Both the position numbers and the translations under genes were made by a program. From the NCBI GenBank assembly GCA_004380135.1, contig QXCR01000218.1, positions 1-38,654 of the forward strand: a stretch of 38,654 nucleotides of DNA, given 5' to 3'. The notes under the pieces are model-generated. The model searched no databases. It was given only the letters and a program-made list of their open reading frames with translations, and was not told the origin of the DNA. This DNA comes from Stemphylium vesicarium. Lineage: Eukaryota; Ascomycota; Dothideomycetes; Pleosporales; Pleosporaceae. Below, in pieces: positions 20,272-30,397 of the stretch. Positions within the stretch are counted from its first letter, which is position 1, and every line of letters starts with the position of its first letter.

Positions 20272-20899
20272 AGCATAAGATACTACATGCTGTTCCCGTT
20301 GCTTCGATTTTATGCGACAAGTTCACGTAGCGTTCTGTCTATGCAGTGTCCAATAGACTGCTGCTACTTGCACTTGACTTTGACCTTATGAAATGCACAG
20401 GATCTCCTCCACCCACCCCATGAGTGGCCACAACGTCGTTCCTCGAGGCTCGGGCCGTGTAATTTCCCTTCTACTGCATCAACTGCCTCACCGAACGACC
20501 TTGCCGCATATACTGATCGCTTCATTACCATACCCAACCGGCGGTACTGCCCTGTAAGGCTTTGATCGACGCAGTGTTTAACAAAATCAGGCTATCCCAC
20601 GGCAGGATGCCCACTCTTACTAAGTATGTCATACTAATCTCGGGACGCGGTCAGTCAACGAAGCGTCCCATAATGCGACCCACTTATGCACGGATAGGAT
20701 CACTCTGGCTTAGACTGATGACGATCGAAGCCCAGCCAGACTAACGGAGGCGTGCCGTGAAGGTTGCATAGTGCCCACGTTCACGTCCATTTCGTTTGTT
20801 CAAGGGCCCTGACTCGAGCCGCCTCCCGGACACTAGTGGTATCTCTGTATCTAAAGCTTTGCTAACAGGATGGCCTGGCGTCAGTTGGAGGACTGAGAT
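20272..20899. other. Intergenic stretch
   Basis: No supported gene was found. The frame 20562-20744 lacks splice or family support. The region separates the 457-aa gene from the second copy of the shared promoter. Confidence 0.45.
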
Positions 20900-20986
20900 A
20901 TATCATGCACCCTTCCTGCGAGGCTGAGATGTCCTGCATCCATCGTCTCACCGCTCTTGCGTCCTTCACCGGTTGCCTTCCTGCAC
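20900..20986 (+). promoter_or_regulatory. Core promoter/leader shared with the 457-aa gene (copy 2)
   Basis: A TATA-like atatatcatgc is followed by AGGCTGAGATGTCCTGC, TCTCACCGCTCTTGCG, TCCTTCACCGGTTGCC and TTCCTGCAC, ending 15 bp before the ATG at 21002. The order and spacing are the same as at 18544-18628. Confidence 0.7.
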
Positions 20987-21001
20987 GTCCCGTTTCTTAC
21001 A

Positions 21002-21744
21002 ATGGCTCTATTCTCCACCTGTAAGGCGAAAGTACGTGACACTATCCTGTTATGTATCGATCTAACACTCACACAGAACCAGGGCGATGCACCAGGGACA
21101 CAAAAGACAGAAGACGAAGAGTACGGTTACCTTGGATGGTTTTGGGGATGCCTCGGTTGGAGGACCCCCTGGAGAGCCACACTGGAAAGAAGACCCAATC
21201 CGTCGGCCCACAGCTTTGGACACGCTGGCATTTATAAGTCCACAGTCTTAGAGCCAAGCTTGAGCACAGAAGCGTTTGTCGCCGGCAGCGGCGCATCCTC
21301 CCATGTATCTTGTGCGCAGCCCTACTCATCTACTGTGCCTGTACTAAAAGTTGACATTGTATAGTCACTCCCTCGACGTACCATTGCGTCCATCCAGGTT
21401 GTGAAGTGTTTTACACTGTTTCATCCCTGATTGACTGGCACTGCGAGAAGGATCACGACGGAGACGGTGGCTATGGATTTAGGAGGCAAGACGAGGGTCC
21501 AAGAGAACCCGCAAACCTAAGTCAAGAAGCAGCAACGACCACTGCTTCAGACCTACATAGTACGGAGAAACCGAAAGTGCTTAGCATCCTTAGCTTCAAG
21601 GCTGGCGGGTGTGTTGAAGCATTCATTCAATCCGAAGAGCGGGGGATCACCAAACAATGGCCGCAACTGTACAGCTTGGCAGAACTTCACGAACTGAGGG
21701 ATGCTCTTGTTGTACTTGAGGAATTTCTACAGGATTTTTCATAA
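21002..21744 (+). CDS. C2H2 zinc-finger protein, three exons (214 aa)
   Basis: Exon 1 (21002-21031, MALFSTCKAK), exon 2 (21077-21311) and exon 3 (21365-21744) are joined by introns of 45 nt (GTACGT..CTAACAC..CACAG) and 53 nt (GTGCGC..TACTAAAAG..TATAG). The frame of exon 2 stops exactly at the TAG of the second acceptor. Splicing restores a frame that begins TPSTYHCVHPGCEVF and holds one finger, C-x4-C-x12-H-x4-H (CVHPGC, then H at DWHCEKDH). Upstream is an aromatic segment (YGYLGWFWGCLGW). Downstream are an R/D/E-rich linker and a leucine-rich helical C-terminus (LYSLAELHELRDALVVLEEF). A nucleic-acid-binding or regulatory role is likely from the finger. The second donor is non-consensus, so the exon 2 to 3 junction is less certain than the finger itself. 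Confidence 0.6.
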
Positions 21745-22017
21745 CAGGTTTTATATGTAGCGTTAGTACAGTTGTTCATTTAACAGCTGCCTGGAGTTAC
21801 GTTCAACGCCCGCTGAATCTAACTCCTTCCCCATATCATGCGATTGCTGAAGCAAGGGAGAGACATTACTTTCGAGCTGGCGAAGCGGTGTTTCTTCTAT
21901 TGTTATTAGTAATATCCTGCAATGCTGCCATCACCTATCGCAGGTGTGATATCCATGTCATTTATATGCACGCTGATATTGCCCATACCTTTACACCGAA
22001 AACCTCCATCGATCCCT

Positions 22018-22026
22018 CTATAAAAA
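22018..22026 (+). promoter_or_regulatory. TATA box upstream of the Myb/SANT-like gene
   Basis: TATAAAAAG, a strong TATA match, lies about 200 bp before the ATG at 22219. Confidence 0.45.
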
Positions 22027-22218
22027 GCGATAACCGCATGCATATGCAGGAACTAGTGAGGTTTGCAAGGTTTAAATGCGCACAAATACGGGTGTTCGTG
22101 CCGCAAGCTATCTTTCGGGAACGGCCCTTTCATACCCCTCTTTATACCGAATACTTGAACTTCAAGCTCCTGATACAATAATCCCCAGCTATTACAAAAA
22201 ACACAAATTCTTTGAGCC

Positions 22219-22919
22219 ATGTTTGATCACCTGGAGTTTTATCAGCGAATGTATCCTGACTTCGGCACAACTCATTCGACTAATATGCCTCCTGCTCCAC
22301 CGCCTTCACCCGCTTCTTACAGCAAAACGAACACTATTGCCTCAACATATAGTCTGCATGGGGCGGTTGAAACTAGGTATCTACAATTCTACAGTACTAT
22401 AAACTGTGCTAACAAGATCACAGCAAGGCTGCTGCTCGCAGTGAAGACCAACAGAGCCCTCTCCAACCCGCTGCTCAGCCCCCTTTTGAGCCTTTGAAGA
22501 AGTGGACACAGGCAGACCACAATCTGCTTTTCGTCATACACTATTCTGTGCACGACACCTGGAAGGCAACGGTTGAACAGCTCAGCCAAATCGACATGCA
22601 GACGAACGTGTCACGAAAGCTTAGCAGTCAGGAGCTTTCCGAACAAGTGGATGCTCTTAACAGGGCCTATGGGTTTAAACAGATGCCCTACCGTCCAGAA
22701 GAAATTTCCCGAGATGAGAATATGGTGTTGGAAAACATGATACTCTATGTCAAGATGCTGCAGGCGTCAGACACTGCTAGAAATCAGCGAGCTCGTATTG
22801 ACAGCGTGTTGTATTCTCCTACTGTTCGATCGTCTGATTTGACCTCTTGTGACGAGTTGCACCGTCTGAGGCAACGTAGTTTACCGTGTGAATTTCCACG
22901 CAAGCTCTCCCCGCTTTAG
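22219..22919 (+). CDS. Hypothetical protein with Myb/SANT-like segment, two exons (217 aa)
   Basis: Exon 1 (22219-22376) encodes MFDHLEFYQRMYPDFG and a proline-rich PPAPPPSPASYS. A 47-nt intron (22377-22423, GTATCT..GTGCTAACAAG..CACAG) joins exon 2 (22424-22919). Exon 2 continues ARSEDQQSPLQPAAQPP and then KKWTQADHNLLFVIHYS..TWKATVEQLS. The W-T-x-x-D start, a second Trp 19 residues later and the V-x-x-L ending resemble one Myb/SANT repeat; this is weak evidence by eye. The C-terminal half (SSQELSEQVDALNRAYGF, NMILYVKMLQASDTARNQ) is helical. It starts 68 bp upstream of the next small gene on the same strand. Confidence 0.6.
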
Positions 22920-22986
22920 GGTGAGAGGCTGCTGAAGGGCATGGTCCGGGAATGGCTCATTCTATCATCTTTACAAGCTGAACACT

Positions 22987-23394
22987 ATGCCGGAGGAAAT
23001 CGACGAAAGCGCTGTAACTTATCTAATTAGTACCATCGAATCTTTCCTTCGAGTCGAGTCCAAAGCATCCACTGTCTTCTTGACCAAAACCATTTCTGAT
23101 ACGTTTTATACTGCCGGCGGGTACGCTTGCGTCCAGATTGTTGCGCCCAAGGGAACTATCCAAAAAGAGGAGTGCATGTACTGGGCCGAGGGGAGCGGTC
23201 TTGTTACTGGGATGGTGATTTTGAACAAGAACGAGGAGCTTCCTTACGACGAGGCCAATACATATGGGAACTTCAAAAAAGATATATATGGTACGTGTTC
23301 AAGTACTTCCCGTAGGACTATGCAGATAACCTTGCGTTTAGAGTTTTCCGAGGCGATGCCTACTAAGTTCTGGTCTGAGATGGCGTGGAAGTAG
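22987..23394 (+). CDS. Small hypothetical protein (118 aa spliced, 135 aa unspliced)
   Basis: The ATG at 22987 begins MPEEIDESAVTYLISTIESF, followed by a beta-type segment (YTAGGYACVQIVAPKG, MYWAEGSGLVTGMVIL). A 51-nt in-frame intron candidate (23291-23341, GTACGT..GTTTAG) removes a Ser/Thr/Arg-rich stretch and gives 118 residues ending FSEAMPTKFWSEMAWK. Retention keeps the frame open, so both forms could be made. I recognise no family. The gene is close behind the Myb/SANT-like gene. Confidence 0.5.
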   Translation: MPEEIDESAVTYLISTIESFLRVESKASTVFLTKTISDTFYTAGGYACVQIVAPKGTIQKEECMYWAEGSGLVTGMVILNKNEELPYDEANTYGNFKKDIYGTCSSTSRRTMQITLRLEFSEAMPTKFWSEMAWK

Positions 23395-24298
23395 AGGTAG
23401 CGGCGGCTGTCGATGGTGTATTGAGGAGTGAGGACATTTTGGTACACTGTGCTTGGATGTTAAATGGATTGACTGCAGTTTATAGGTTAGAGCATGGAGT
23501 GAATAACTGGTTTTTTTTGGATGTGTTCTACTTTGTGATGTATCGCCATTATGTACCGGTACGCCTATCTGTTCTTAGCTCAGCATTTTCGTTCTTTTAC
23601 CGAGTTCACTTGGTGCCTCTTTAGCCCCGATAGCTAAGGACATATGATGTATACCTTTGATCCGAAGCCACTCCCACAATAGATCTCAAGAACGACGGAA
23701 GTCTAAATTCGTAACCCGATTCGTGAACAAGGGGTTAAGAGAAATGAGTATGTTTTAAAGACTTAGTGTGGTTCTTCTGTATTATAGAAGATATGTCTTC
23801 TTATTAGCCTCAGAGGAAACTAGCACGTACTGCACCTTAGCAAGAGTAATAATGGAGAAGCTGAAGTCTGGCGACAAGTGCCCTAGCGTCATGACTATGA
23901 ACGTCAACACGGGTTTACCTTAGGTCCATCGCCCTTCTCCAGGTAACCTGCACTGCAGTTGCCAAACGAGTGCCAAGTGGCGATTTCTTAGCCAAGCCGG
24001 CTTGAAATTTCTGCTTACTGCTTGTGGCGTCATGGTGTACCTTGCTTGTTTGATGCTGCAGGCATATAAACTGCCTCAACATCTCCACATGCGTGCATGG
24101 TGCATGCAGTCCTGCTAATCCTTGTGCCGCCCTTCCATACTGAGGCAGACCTCGCCTCTTGCAACGCCCTAGTTTAATAAGCCTATCTCTGTATTGGCTT
24201 GTTGATAATGATGGCATGAAACCTGCCCTTCGTCTATGCGTCGATCATATATTAAGGCCTTATAGTCTTCATACCTCGCTCTAACAGCCCTGCTTACG
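23395..24298. other. Gene-poor stretch
   Basis: No supported gene was found. The minus frame 23915-24217 has an ATG but an arginine-rich composition and no corroboration. A TATA-like atatatta at about 24246-24253 may serve the next gene. Confidence 0.4.
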
Positions 24299-25014
24299 AT
24301 GTTACCTAACAACGGCTATACCATGAGCTCAAATACCCAACATCAGGAAACCTATTACCGGATTACAGAGCTCCAGAAACAGGTTCGATATCCCAAAACA
24401 AATTCCGGGCAGGAGCGGACTGCCCATACATACCTTGGTGATATGTCCACAAGCCAGCCCCGGGACAGCTCGATTTCACATCGACCGGGACAGCGTGCTA
24501 GACCCACGACATTCCGGCGTTCCACGCAAGAGTAAGCGCTCCGAAAACTTAAAAAGGTGCACTAGAACTAACACTGAGAAGCCAAGTAACACTTCGCTCT
24601 TTTCCTATTGAAATTAACTGGGGTGGATTGGCAGTTGTGGCATATCTCCGGATCCCGTTGTCGAGCAAGATTCAACTACCTGAGTCTTTCATGACATTGT
24701 GGGATCTTATTAGGTGGTTAACTGACTGTATCGACGGTAAAAATGGCCAAGGCACTACAGAAGAGGAGGCTGTGCTACAGAACATCTCAGAATGGGCCGC
24801 AAGAATACATGGTCACCTTGATGCCGACAACACACAACGACGGATCTTCCTAGTCAGCCTAATTGGAAAGCAGGTAAAGCTAAACTCGGGTGCCTACATG
24901 AGGCTAATTGGCATGCGCGGAGATGAGTTCATGGTACGAGATACAGAAGGAGTGGAGTATATTGTGGGAAAGCATGTAGAACTGGAAAGTGTGCAACCAT
25001 ACGCATCTGTGTAA
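24299..25014 (+). CDS. Hypothetical protein, two exons (221 aa)
   Basis: Exon 1 (24299-24531) encodes a polar N-terminus (MLPNNGYTMSSNTQHQETYY, ending RRSTQ). A 50-nt intron (24532-24581, GTAAGC..AACTAACAC..GAGAAG) joins exon 2 (24582-25014) in phase. The globular part reads RSFPIEINWGGLAVVAYLRI, then FMTLWDLIRWLTDCIDGKNG and VLQNISEWAARIHGHLDA. It ends with a compact beta-rich segment (SLIGKQVKLNSGAYMRLIG, EFMVRDTEGVEYIVGKHVEL) that could be an SH3/Tudor-like barrel; that is only an impression. No known family is evident. Confidence 0.6.
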
Positions 25015-25585
25015 TCTTCGTCGGATGGCGATATACGACTAGGGAACATGGTCAAATCGGTGCGCTCTACTTTTTCAACTCGAACTTGGAGCTACGTCTT
25101 GTTAGCATTGTGTTGTTAACAAACATCTAGTGGTATTACCTCTTCGCTGTTGCAATACTTCCACAAGCTCGCAAAATTTCGTTTCAACCGTGTTAGCGCC
25201 CCTTATCAGCCTTGTATAGACTGCTCTCCTGTATATATCACGTTTATCCAGACAATCCTTTGCTTACAATGCTATATGCTTCTCAGTTTCGCCGTTTACA
25301 TGCTCCCTCTACCACTAATATCTAGGGTCCCTATCCGCGTTGGCCCTAAACTGTCTCTCCGCCACATAAACGTATCCTTTCTTCTTAAGTTGTTTCGTCT
25401 CAGACTACTCTGCAGTCTGTTTTGTCTACACGATTACCTAATCCTATGCAATACTGATTTTCCTATTGTTTACTAACAATCTGGTTTTTTTGCTGGCTAA
25501 TCACCTGGCATTTTTCTGTTGCTCTGGTAGGATTACACGTATCAGGTGATGTTATACAACTTCTTCGAGACGCCCGCTTAACTTT
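25015..25585. other. Gene-poor, pyrimidine-rich stretch
   Basis: The only long frame (25150-25476) is a Leu/Cys/Phe-rich translation of CT-rich sequence and has no ATG at its head, so I do not call it a gene. Confidence 0.45.
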
Positions 25586-25791
25586 AAATCCCTTGCGGGA
25601 TACTGCAAAGTTGCTAATGATTGATGTTGCTAATAATTGACGGTTTAAGGCATGCATCGACAACCTGACCTCAGCAGAAAACCAAGGTGCTGTGTAAACC
25701 GAAATCCCTTACGGGATACTGCGAAGTTGCCAATAATTGATGGTTCAAGGCGTGCATTAATAAACTGGTCTTGGTAGAAGGTGCTCTATAT
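25586..25791. repeat. Direct repeat pair, period 116 bp
   Basis: The copies start at 25586 and 25702 with AAATCCCTTGCGGGATACTGC and AAATCCCTTACGGGATACTG. Both continue through AAGTTGC, AATAATTGA, GGTT and CAAGG/TAAGG. Copy 1 has about 16 extra bases. Most differences are transitions, as expected of RIP or ordinary decay. Confidence 0.75.
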
Positions 25792-26723
25792 TTCTGATCC
25801 AGCATCAGGCCTTACGGGACCGCGTCCCCTGCGGCTTGCACATCAAGAAGATGCCTCCCACCAAATTCTCCAACTCCGCCGGCTTCTGGTGTTCAGCACC
25901 TTTATCTAGAGCTCAACCCACCCGCCTTCGTGCTTGCTTACATGCCCTCACAATCCATCAGCTGCTTGTGACGGCCTCTTCTGGCTTAGCGTCTTCAACA
26001 CGAGCTACACAGTCTATTCCCTCCTAATGTCTTTCAGAAATAAGTTCTGCTTAGCATGCAATACAACAGTTAAGTACGAGCGTCACGAGACCGCCTCGCT
26101 TTAGCTGGCAGTAGGTGCGTCGAAAGCTCATGCATCTCGTCGAAAGTCTGTTAATATACAGCTTATTTCATCATTATCCTATCCTGAGCACTGCGAAGCA
26201 GAATGGGCTTGTACTTGTAGTAGCTAAGTAATAAAGTAATGCGTAGAGTTGTCCTGCTGTCTCGTATACACTGCACCGTCAGACAACCTCTGCTAGCTGG
26301 TCAAATTGCTAGACGAAATTAGTGCCGTCAACAACGAGAATCAACTTGTGAGCTTAGGACGGTGTGGAGTCTTCCCGCTTGTCGTTTGTGCTGTGAAAGC
26401 ATGTCGATTGCATGATCTAGGGATGCTAGTGTGCATAACAAGGCCCCGAGTGGCCACTGCCAGGTCTCTTCCTCCCTTTCGTTAGAGAAGGTCTGTAAAT
26501 GTCAAGGATCACTTACGTCGTGATACTTTAGATCCACTGTGTTAAGCCCCGTTTGCACCCAGCTTTTCGTGCCGACCTCTTGCTTTTGCACGTGAGCATA
26601 TCGGCAAGAGCAAGTGCCGAGTTCGCGCACGGATCACAAAGGCATTGTCAGCTCTTACGGCCTGTGCGCTAACGACGCGTTCGCGTGGTATAGAACACGA
26701 AGTCTCACAACTCTTATCTTACG
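25792..26723. other. Upstream region of the JmjC-SET gene
   Basis: Roughly 900 bp without a supported gene. The short frame 25836-26027 (MHIKKMPPTKFSNSAG..) has an uncertain start and no support. The sequence just before the ATG at 26724 is GC-rich with a weak ggtatagaa element near 26689. Confidence 0.45.
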
Positions 26724-29468
26724 ATGGTAGCGCTACGTCTCCCTGAACACGAATCCATTGACACACTGATAGTGGCTGCCAGACGGCTTCTTCATCAACT
26801 CGAAGAAGTCAAATCGGCCAAAGTCCGCTACGAACGCGCTCGTGGCAGACCCAGGCCAAAATGCGCACCGTCTACACTGCCAGTTTCCATACCAGATCTT
26901 CAGGCAACCTTTGAGGCGATTGTCGGAGAGGCGCAAGCGCAAATCGCAAAACTTGGAAAGCTGGAGGCCTCTGACTCGGAAGAACACGAGCGAGAGCCAC
27001 GAGAGCAGGAGACACAAGCGCAGGAGACACAAGCGCAGGAAGTCACAGTGCCGTCCAGCCAACAGCATGTCGATCAGATTCTGACCGGGCGGCGGCTGCC
27101 AGAACGTAGAACAGAGTGTTCGAATCTGCGTTTTTCCTGCTCGCTTTCACAGCTTGGAGAGAATATGGTTGCCACCATCCAACATGCGCGGAATGCGTTA
27201 GAGTGCAACAATGTCGATGAGCGCGGATATCTCGTTCTACACGTGCAGGAGCGCTGGGACGCTTCGGAACTTACACAGCTCCTACGTGCTGCTGAAGCAT
27301 TGGATCAAGATGAGATCAAAGGCTTTGCACTCACTCAAAGAGACGCCGACTACCTACATGCGCAAGTAGCCACAAACATCCCACTTAACCTCAGCGACAT
27401 GAAAGAGTTCAGCGAATATTGTGTTTCTCGGCAGCCAACGGAAGAGTTCGACGAATGGATTGCAAGCCCTCCCGACCGCGTCCAATACCTGATCTGCAAA
27501 CCCTTGTCCGACCACGACGTCAATCATCTGCTAGACGCTGGGCCAAAGTGCAATCGCCGGCCTGAGATCCCCGGCGTTAACCGTCCTTACTGGTACGTCA
27601 GCTGCGAGCCCAACACACCGGCAACGTTGCACATCGAGGACGGCAATATGGGATCTGCGAACCTGCTACTAGCAGGTGCAGAAAAGCACTGGATTATCGT
27701 TCATCGAAGCAGTGCTGAGAAGCTCGAGCGCTGCATTAGAGACCAGTTCCCGGCCTCCAGAGGATGTTCGCAGTTTGTGCGACACCATGATGTCATTGTA
27801 GGACCTCGATGGCTCGAAAAGAACGGCATCAACTATGAGATGGTATGCCAGAAACCGGGAGACACCTTGGTCACTCTACCAGGGCGTGTCTACCATGAGG
27901 TCCGAAACACTGGCATGAACTTCGCTGTAGCTATCAACTATGAGTTTACAGATGCTCCCGACGATCCAGCGGACTACGTGTGGTGTGAAAACGGAGAGAG
28001 GAAGTGTGGCAGAAACGTGCTTACTCATAAAAGCTTCATGCCCGAGTGCGCCGACCGGGCCATGAGTTCCAACAATGGGACGCCTCCGCTAACCAACAAG
28101 CGGAAACAGCAGGAAGTTGACGACAGTGGGAAAGGATACAAAAGACGTGCCCCACTGGTTCGGCGGACGGCGAACCGCAGGCGTGTTCAGACCTCGCGAC
28201 TATCGTGCTCACCTACCCCAGCCTCGGCGCCTGTACCAATCCACAAAAGCCTGCTAGGAGCCGTGCTGAGTCCACAAGCTCTGCGCAACTGTGTGATACT
28301 GATCCAAACGTGGAGATCCCAGTTCAACCGAATCGAGCGAGCTCCGGCTGCGAGCGACCGAATCGTGAGGCTTGCAGACTCTGACGGCAGAGTCTGTCGT
28401 GCTGAAAAACGCACATGCCTAAACGCTTTGGACATGAGATTAGCACAGTATGATTTCGCCTCTGATATGGACGCGAAACGGCAAGGCGGGTTCCGTCTCG
28501 CGGGTTCCGTATACGATCAGGTGCTGGAAGCGCAGGGCGTTCGCAACGCCACAAACGAGGACCGCGAACGGCTAAAGACACGCGCAAAACACGCGAACAG
28601 GATCTGGCAGATCTGCCAAGGCTTTGGGCGTGGACTCCTTTGTCTCTTCCCTTTGACCGACATTTCCAACAGTCAGTACCATAGCATGCGAGACAGTGAT
28701 GTTAAAACCTTTCGAGATCTGGCGACTGAGAAGCGGACGCTCTTGGAGGCGCGATGTCAGGTCGGTGTTTTCATCCAGGACATGTTCCTGAAGGATGTAG
28801 AGTTCACGTTCGAGTACGAGAACGTGACGTCTTTCGACCATCTTTCGGAAGCTGAGATGCTCGCGCTCCTGCAACCCGTCTCTTATCCGGAGGTCAATTC
28901 ATATACGCCTTACCATAACTGGCCGAGGCCCCCGTCCTGGCCGTGGGAGTGGCCCCAGGATCCTACCTGGGCTCCGTCTGGCCCCTGCGCAGCTTGTGGC
29001 GTAATAGACTGCACCTGCCTCACCAGGTTGCATCAGGACCGCCATCAAGTTGTCGACTATGGTGCCAAAGGACGGGGGATCCAGGCTCGAGCGTCTCTAG
29101 CTGGTGGCTTGGCCTTCGCTGAGGGCGACTACATCCAGGAGCTGGTTGGTGAGGTCAAGCCGCTGGACTGGCCCACTGGCGACTATATGTCAGTCGATTT
29201 CGAGAGGCCCGATATTGGCACCACCTGCCGACTGTATTGCAAGGAGAAGAGCAACTGGGCCCGACTGATCAATCATGCCTGCAATCCCTGCGCAGCAATG
29301 GCGGTGGAGATCATCTCTGGTAGGGCAAGGCTGATGCTTCGCGCGCGCCGAGACATATGGGATGGCATGGAAATCACGGTCGATTACCGAAAGAATTTCC
29401 CTAGAAACGAAAAATGTTTGTGTGCGACATGCAGCGAAAGCGGAGCATCAGCAAACGACAATAGCTGA
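26724..29468 (+). CDS. JmjC-SET fusion protein: predicted histone lysine demethylase and methyltransferase
   Basis: One intronless frame of 914 residues. Residues about 285-408 are a JmjC domain (Fe(II)/2-oxoglutarate oxygenase). It has YWYVSCEPNTPATLHIED with metal ligands His303 and Glu305, NLLLAGAEKHW with Asn313 and Lys321 in the 2-oxoglutarate positions, GCSQFVRHHDVIVGPRWLEK as in KDM4/JARID proteins, and RVYHEVRNTGMNFAVAINYE with the third ligand His391. Residues about 455-487 are basic (bipartite NLS-like). Residues 779-895 are a SET domain: GRGIQA (SAM loop), YIQELVGE, NWARLINHACNP (Asn850, His851) and GMEITVDYR (Tyr888). A post-SET CLCATC (Cys898, 900, 903) can pair with Cys853 for zinc. 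A CAACGVIDCTC cluster (about 755-765) precedes SET. The N-terminal 110 residues include a Q/E-rich repeat (QETQAQETQAQE). Both active sites look complete. The substrate lysine is unknown. Confidence 0.9.
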   Translation: MVALRLPEHESIDTLIVAARRLLHQLEEVKSAKVRYERARGRPRPKCAPSTLPVSIPDLQATFEAIVGEAQAQIAKLGKLEASDSEEHEREPREQETQAQETQAQEVTVPSSQQHVDQILTGRRLPERRTECSNLRFSCSLSQLGENMVATIQHARNALECNNVDERGYLVLHVQERWDASELTQLLRAAEALDQDEIKGFALTQRDADYLHAQVATNIPLNLSDMKEFSEYCVSRQPTEEFDEWIASPPDRVQYLICKPLSDHDVNHLLDAGPKCNRRPEIPGVNRPYWYVSCEPNTPATLHIEDGNMGSANLLLAGAEKHWIIVHRSSAEKLERCIRDQFPASRGCSQFVRHHDVIVGPRWLEKNGINYEMVCQKPGDTLVTLPGRVYHEVRNTGMNFAVAINYEFTDAPDDPADYVWCENGERKCGRNVLTHKSFMPECADRAMSSNNGTPPLTNKRKQQEVDDSGKGYKRRAPLVRRTANRRRVQTSRLSCSPTPASAPVPIHKSLLGAVLSPQALRNCVILIQTWRSQFNRIERAPAASDRIVRLADSDGRVCRAEKRTCLNALDMRLAQYDFASDMDAKRQGGFRLAGSVYDQVLEAQGVRNATNEDRERLKTRAKHANRIWQICQGFGRGLLCLFPLTDISNSQYHSMRDSDVKTFRDLATEKRTLLEARCQVGVFIQDMFLKDVEFTFEYENVTSFDHLSEAEMLALLQPVSYPEVNSYTPYHNWPRPPSWPWEWPQDPTWAPSGPCAACGVIDCTCLTRLHQDRHQVVDYGAKGRGIQARASLAGGLAFAEGDYIQELVGEVKPLDWPTGDYMSVDFERPDIGTTCRLYCKEKSNWARLINHACNPCAAMAVEIISGRARLMLRARRDIWDGMEITVDYRKNFPRNEKCLCATCSESGASANDNS

Positions 29469-30397
29469 GGCAACACCGCCATCAATGGGGGTTAAATGCC
29501 AGGATCACGGTGTGGCATTGCTCTATACCACTCTCTCGAGGCGACGCCGTATGGACGACGGCCCGAGCAAAATACCAGATTCGATCATGGCTGGCGAGTG
29601 AAGAGTAGAGGCTCATACTGCTAGTGCATTAAGTTACGAGAGCAGTATTCGTCTCGATAGGAGATACCGACCAGGGTGGTGGCATTGCACAATCTTGCAT
29701 TCTGCAGCAGCCACAGGGTTGGTATAATTAACCATTTTTGCTCTAGGTAAATACTGTCAGCACTGAATAGGACATCTTGGCTTATAGTGTAGCAGAGAAG
29801 CCTTAATGACGATGTCACTAAATCGAAGGCGTACGGTTGTTGTGTTAGACAAGCCACTTGGTGTACGAGGAGTCGTGGCGACCCCACGACTGTATTTTAT
29901 TGCAGAGAAATGGTCGAGATTGCTTGTGAGGCACTCTAGCATACACTCTAACTTACCATCGATATGTGCAAGCCGCACGCGTGCGCAGAGTAACACTTGC
30001 TCGAAGTCGAATTAACGTTAAGTAATTAATTAAGTTAGCTAACGTTACCTCGCTCATTTTCTGATGCAAGGGGGTGGGGGTTGGCTTCAGGGATAATTGA
30101 CTTAGACATGAGCGATTGACTTTATTAGCAGATAAATACGTCCTTGCAGCAGGACGCTCGCTCAAGCATTAAGTCATTCCAGAACGAGGCCACGAGTAAG
30201 AAACTAGAAATTTTGGCTCACGCAAGAGAAGCCATACTGTATCATGTTCTCTTTGATTCTAATTAATTTAGCTGGGTTCCCCGTCTTAAGCCCACGTGTG
30301 ACTACTGTATTGCTTGTGGTCTCACCAGCATAACATGGTGGGTATATAGGCTACTTTCATCACCTGAAAGCCTTGGACGAAACCCTCGCAAGTCGCT
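29469..30397. other. Gene-poor stretch with small palindromes
   Basis: No supported gene was found. It contains a short perfect hairpin (agtcgtgg..ccacgact, about 29866-29890) and an AT-rich imperfect palindrome around 30011-30046 (ttaacgttaagtaattaatt and its mirror). Confidence 0.45.

Noticed and set aside
23915..24217. Minus ATG frame of 100 codons
   Set aside because: Arginine/glutamine-rich with no motif, splice support or promoter signal. It could be real but cannot be supported.
25150..25476. Plus frame with Leu/Phe/Cys-rich hydrophobic translation that could suggest a membrane protein
   Set aside because: It arises from CT-rich DNA, lacks an ATG at the start and has no other support.
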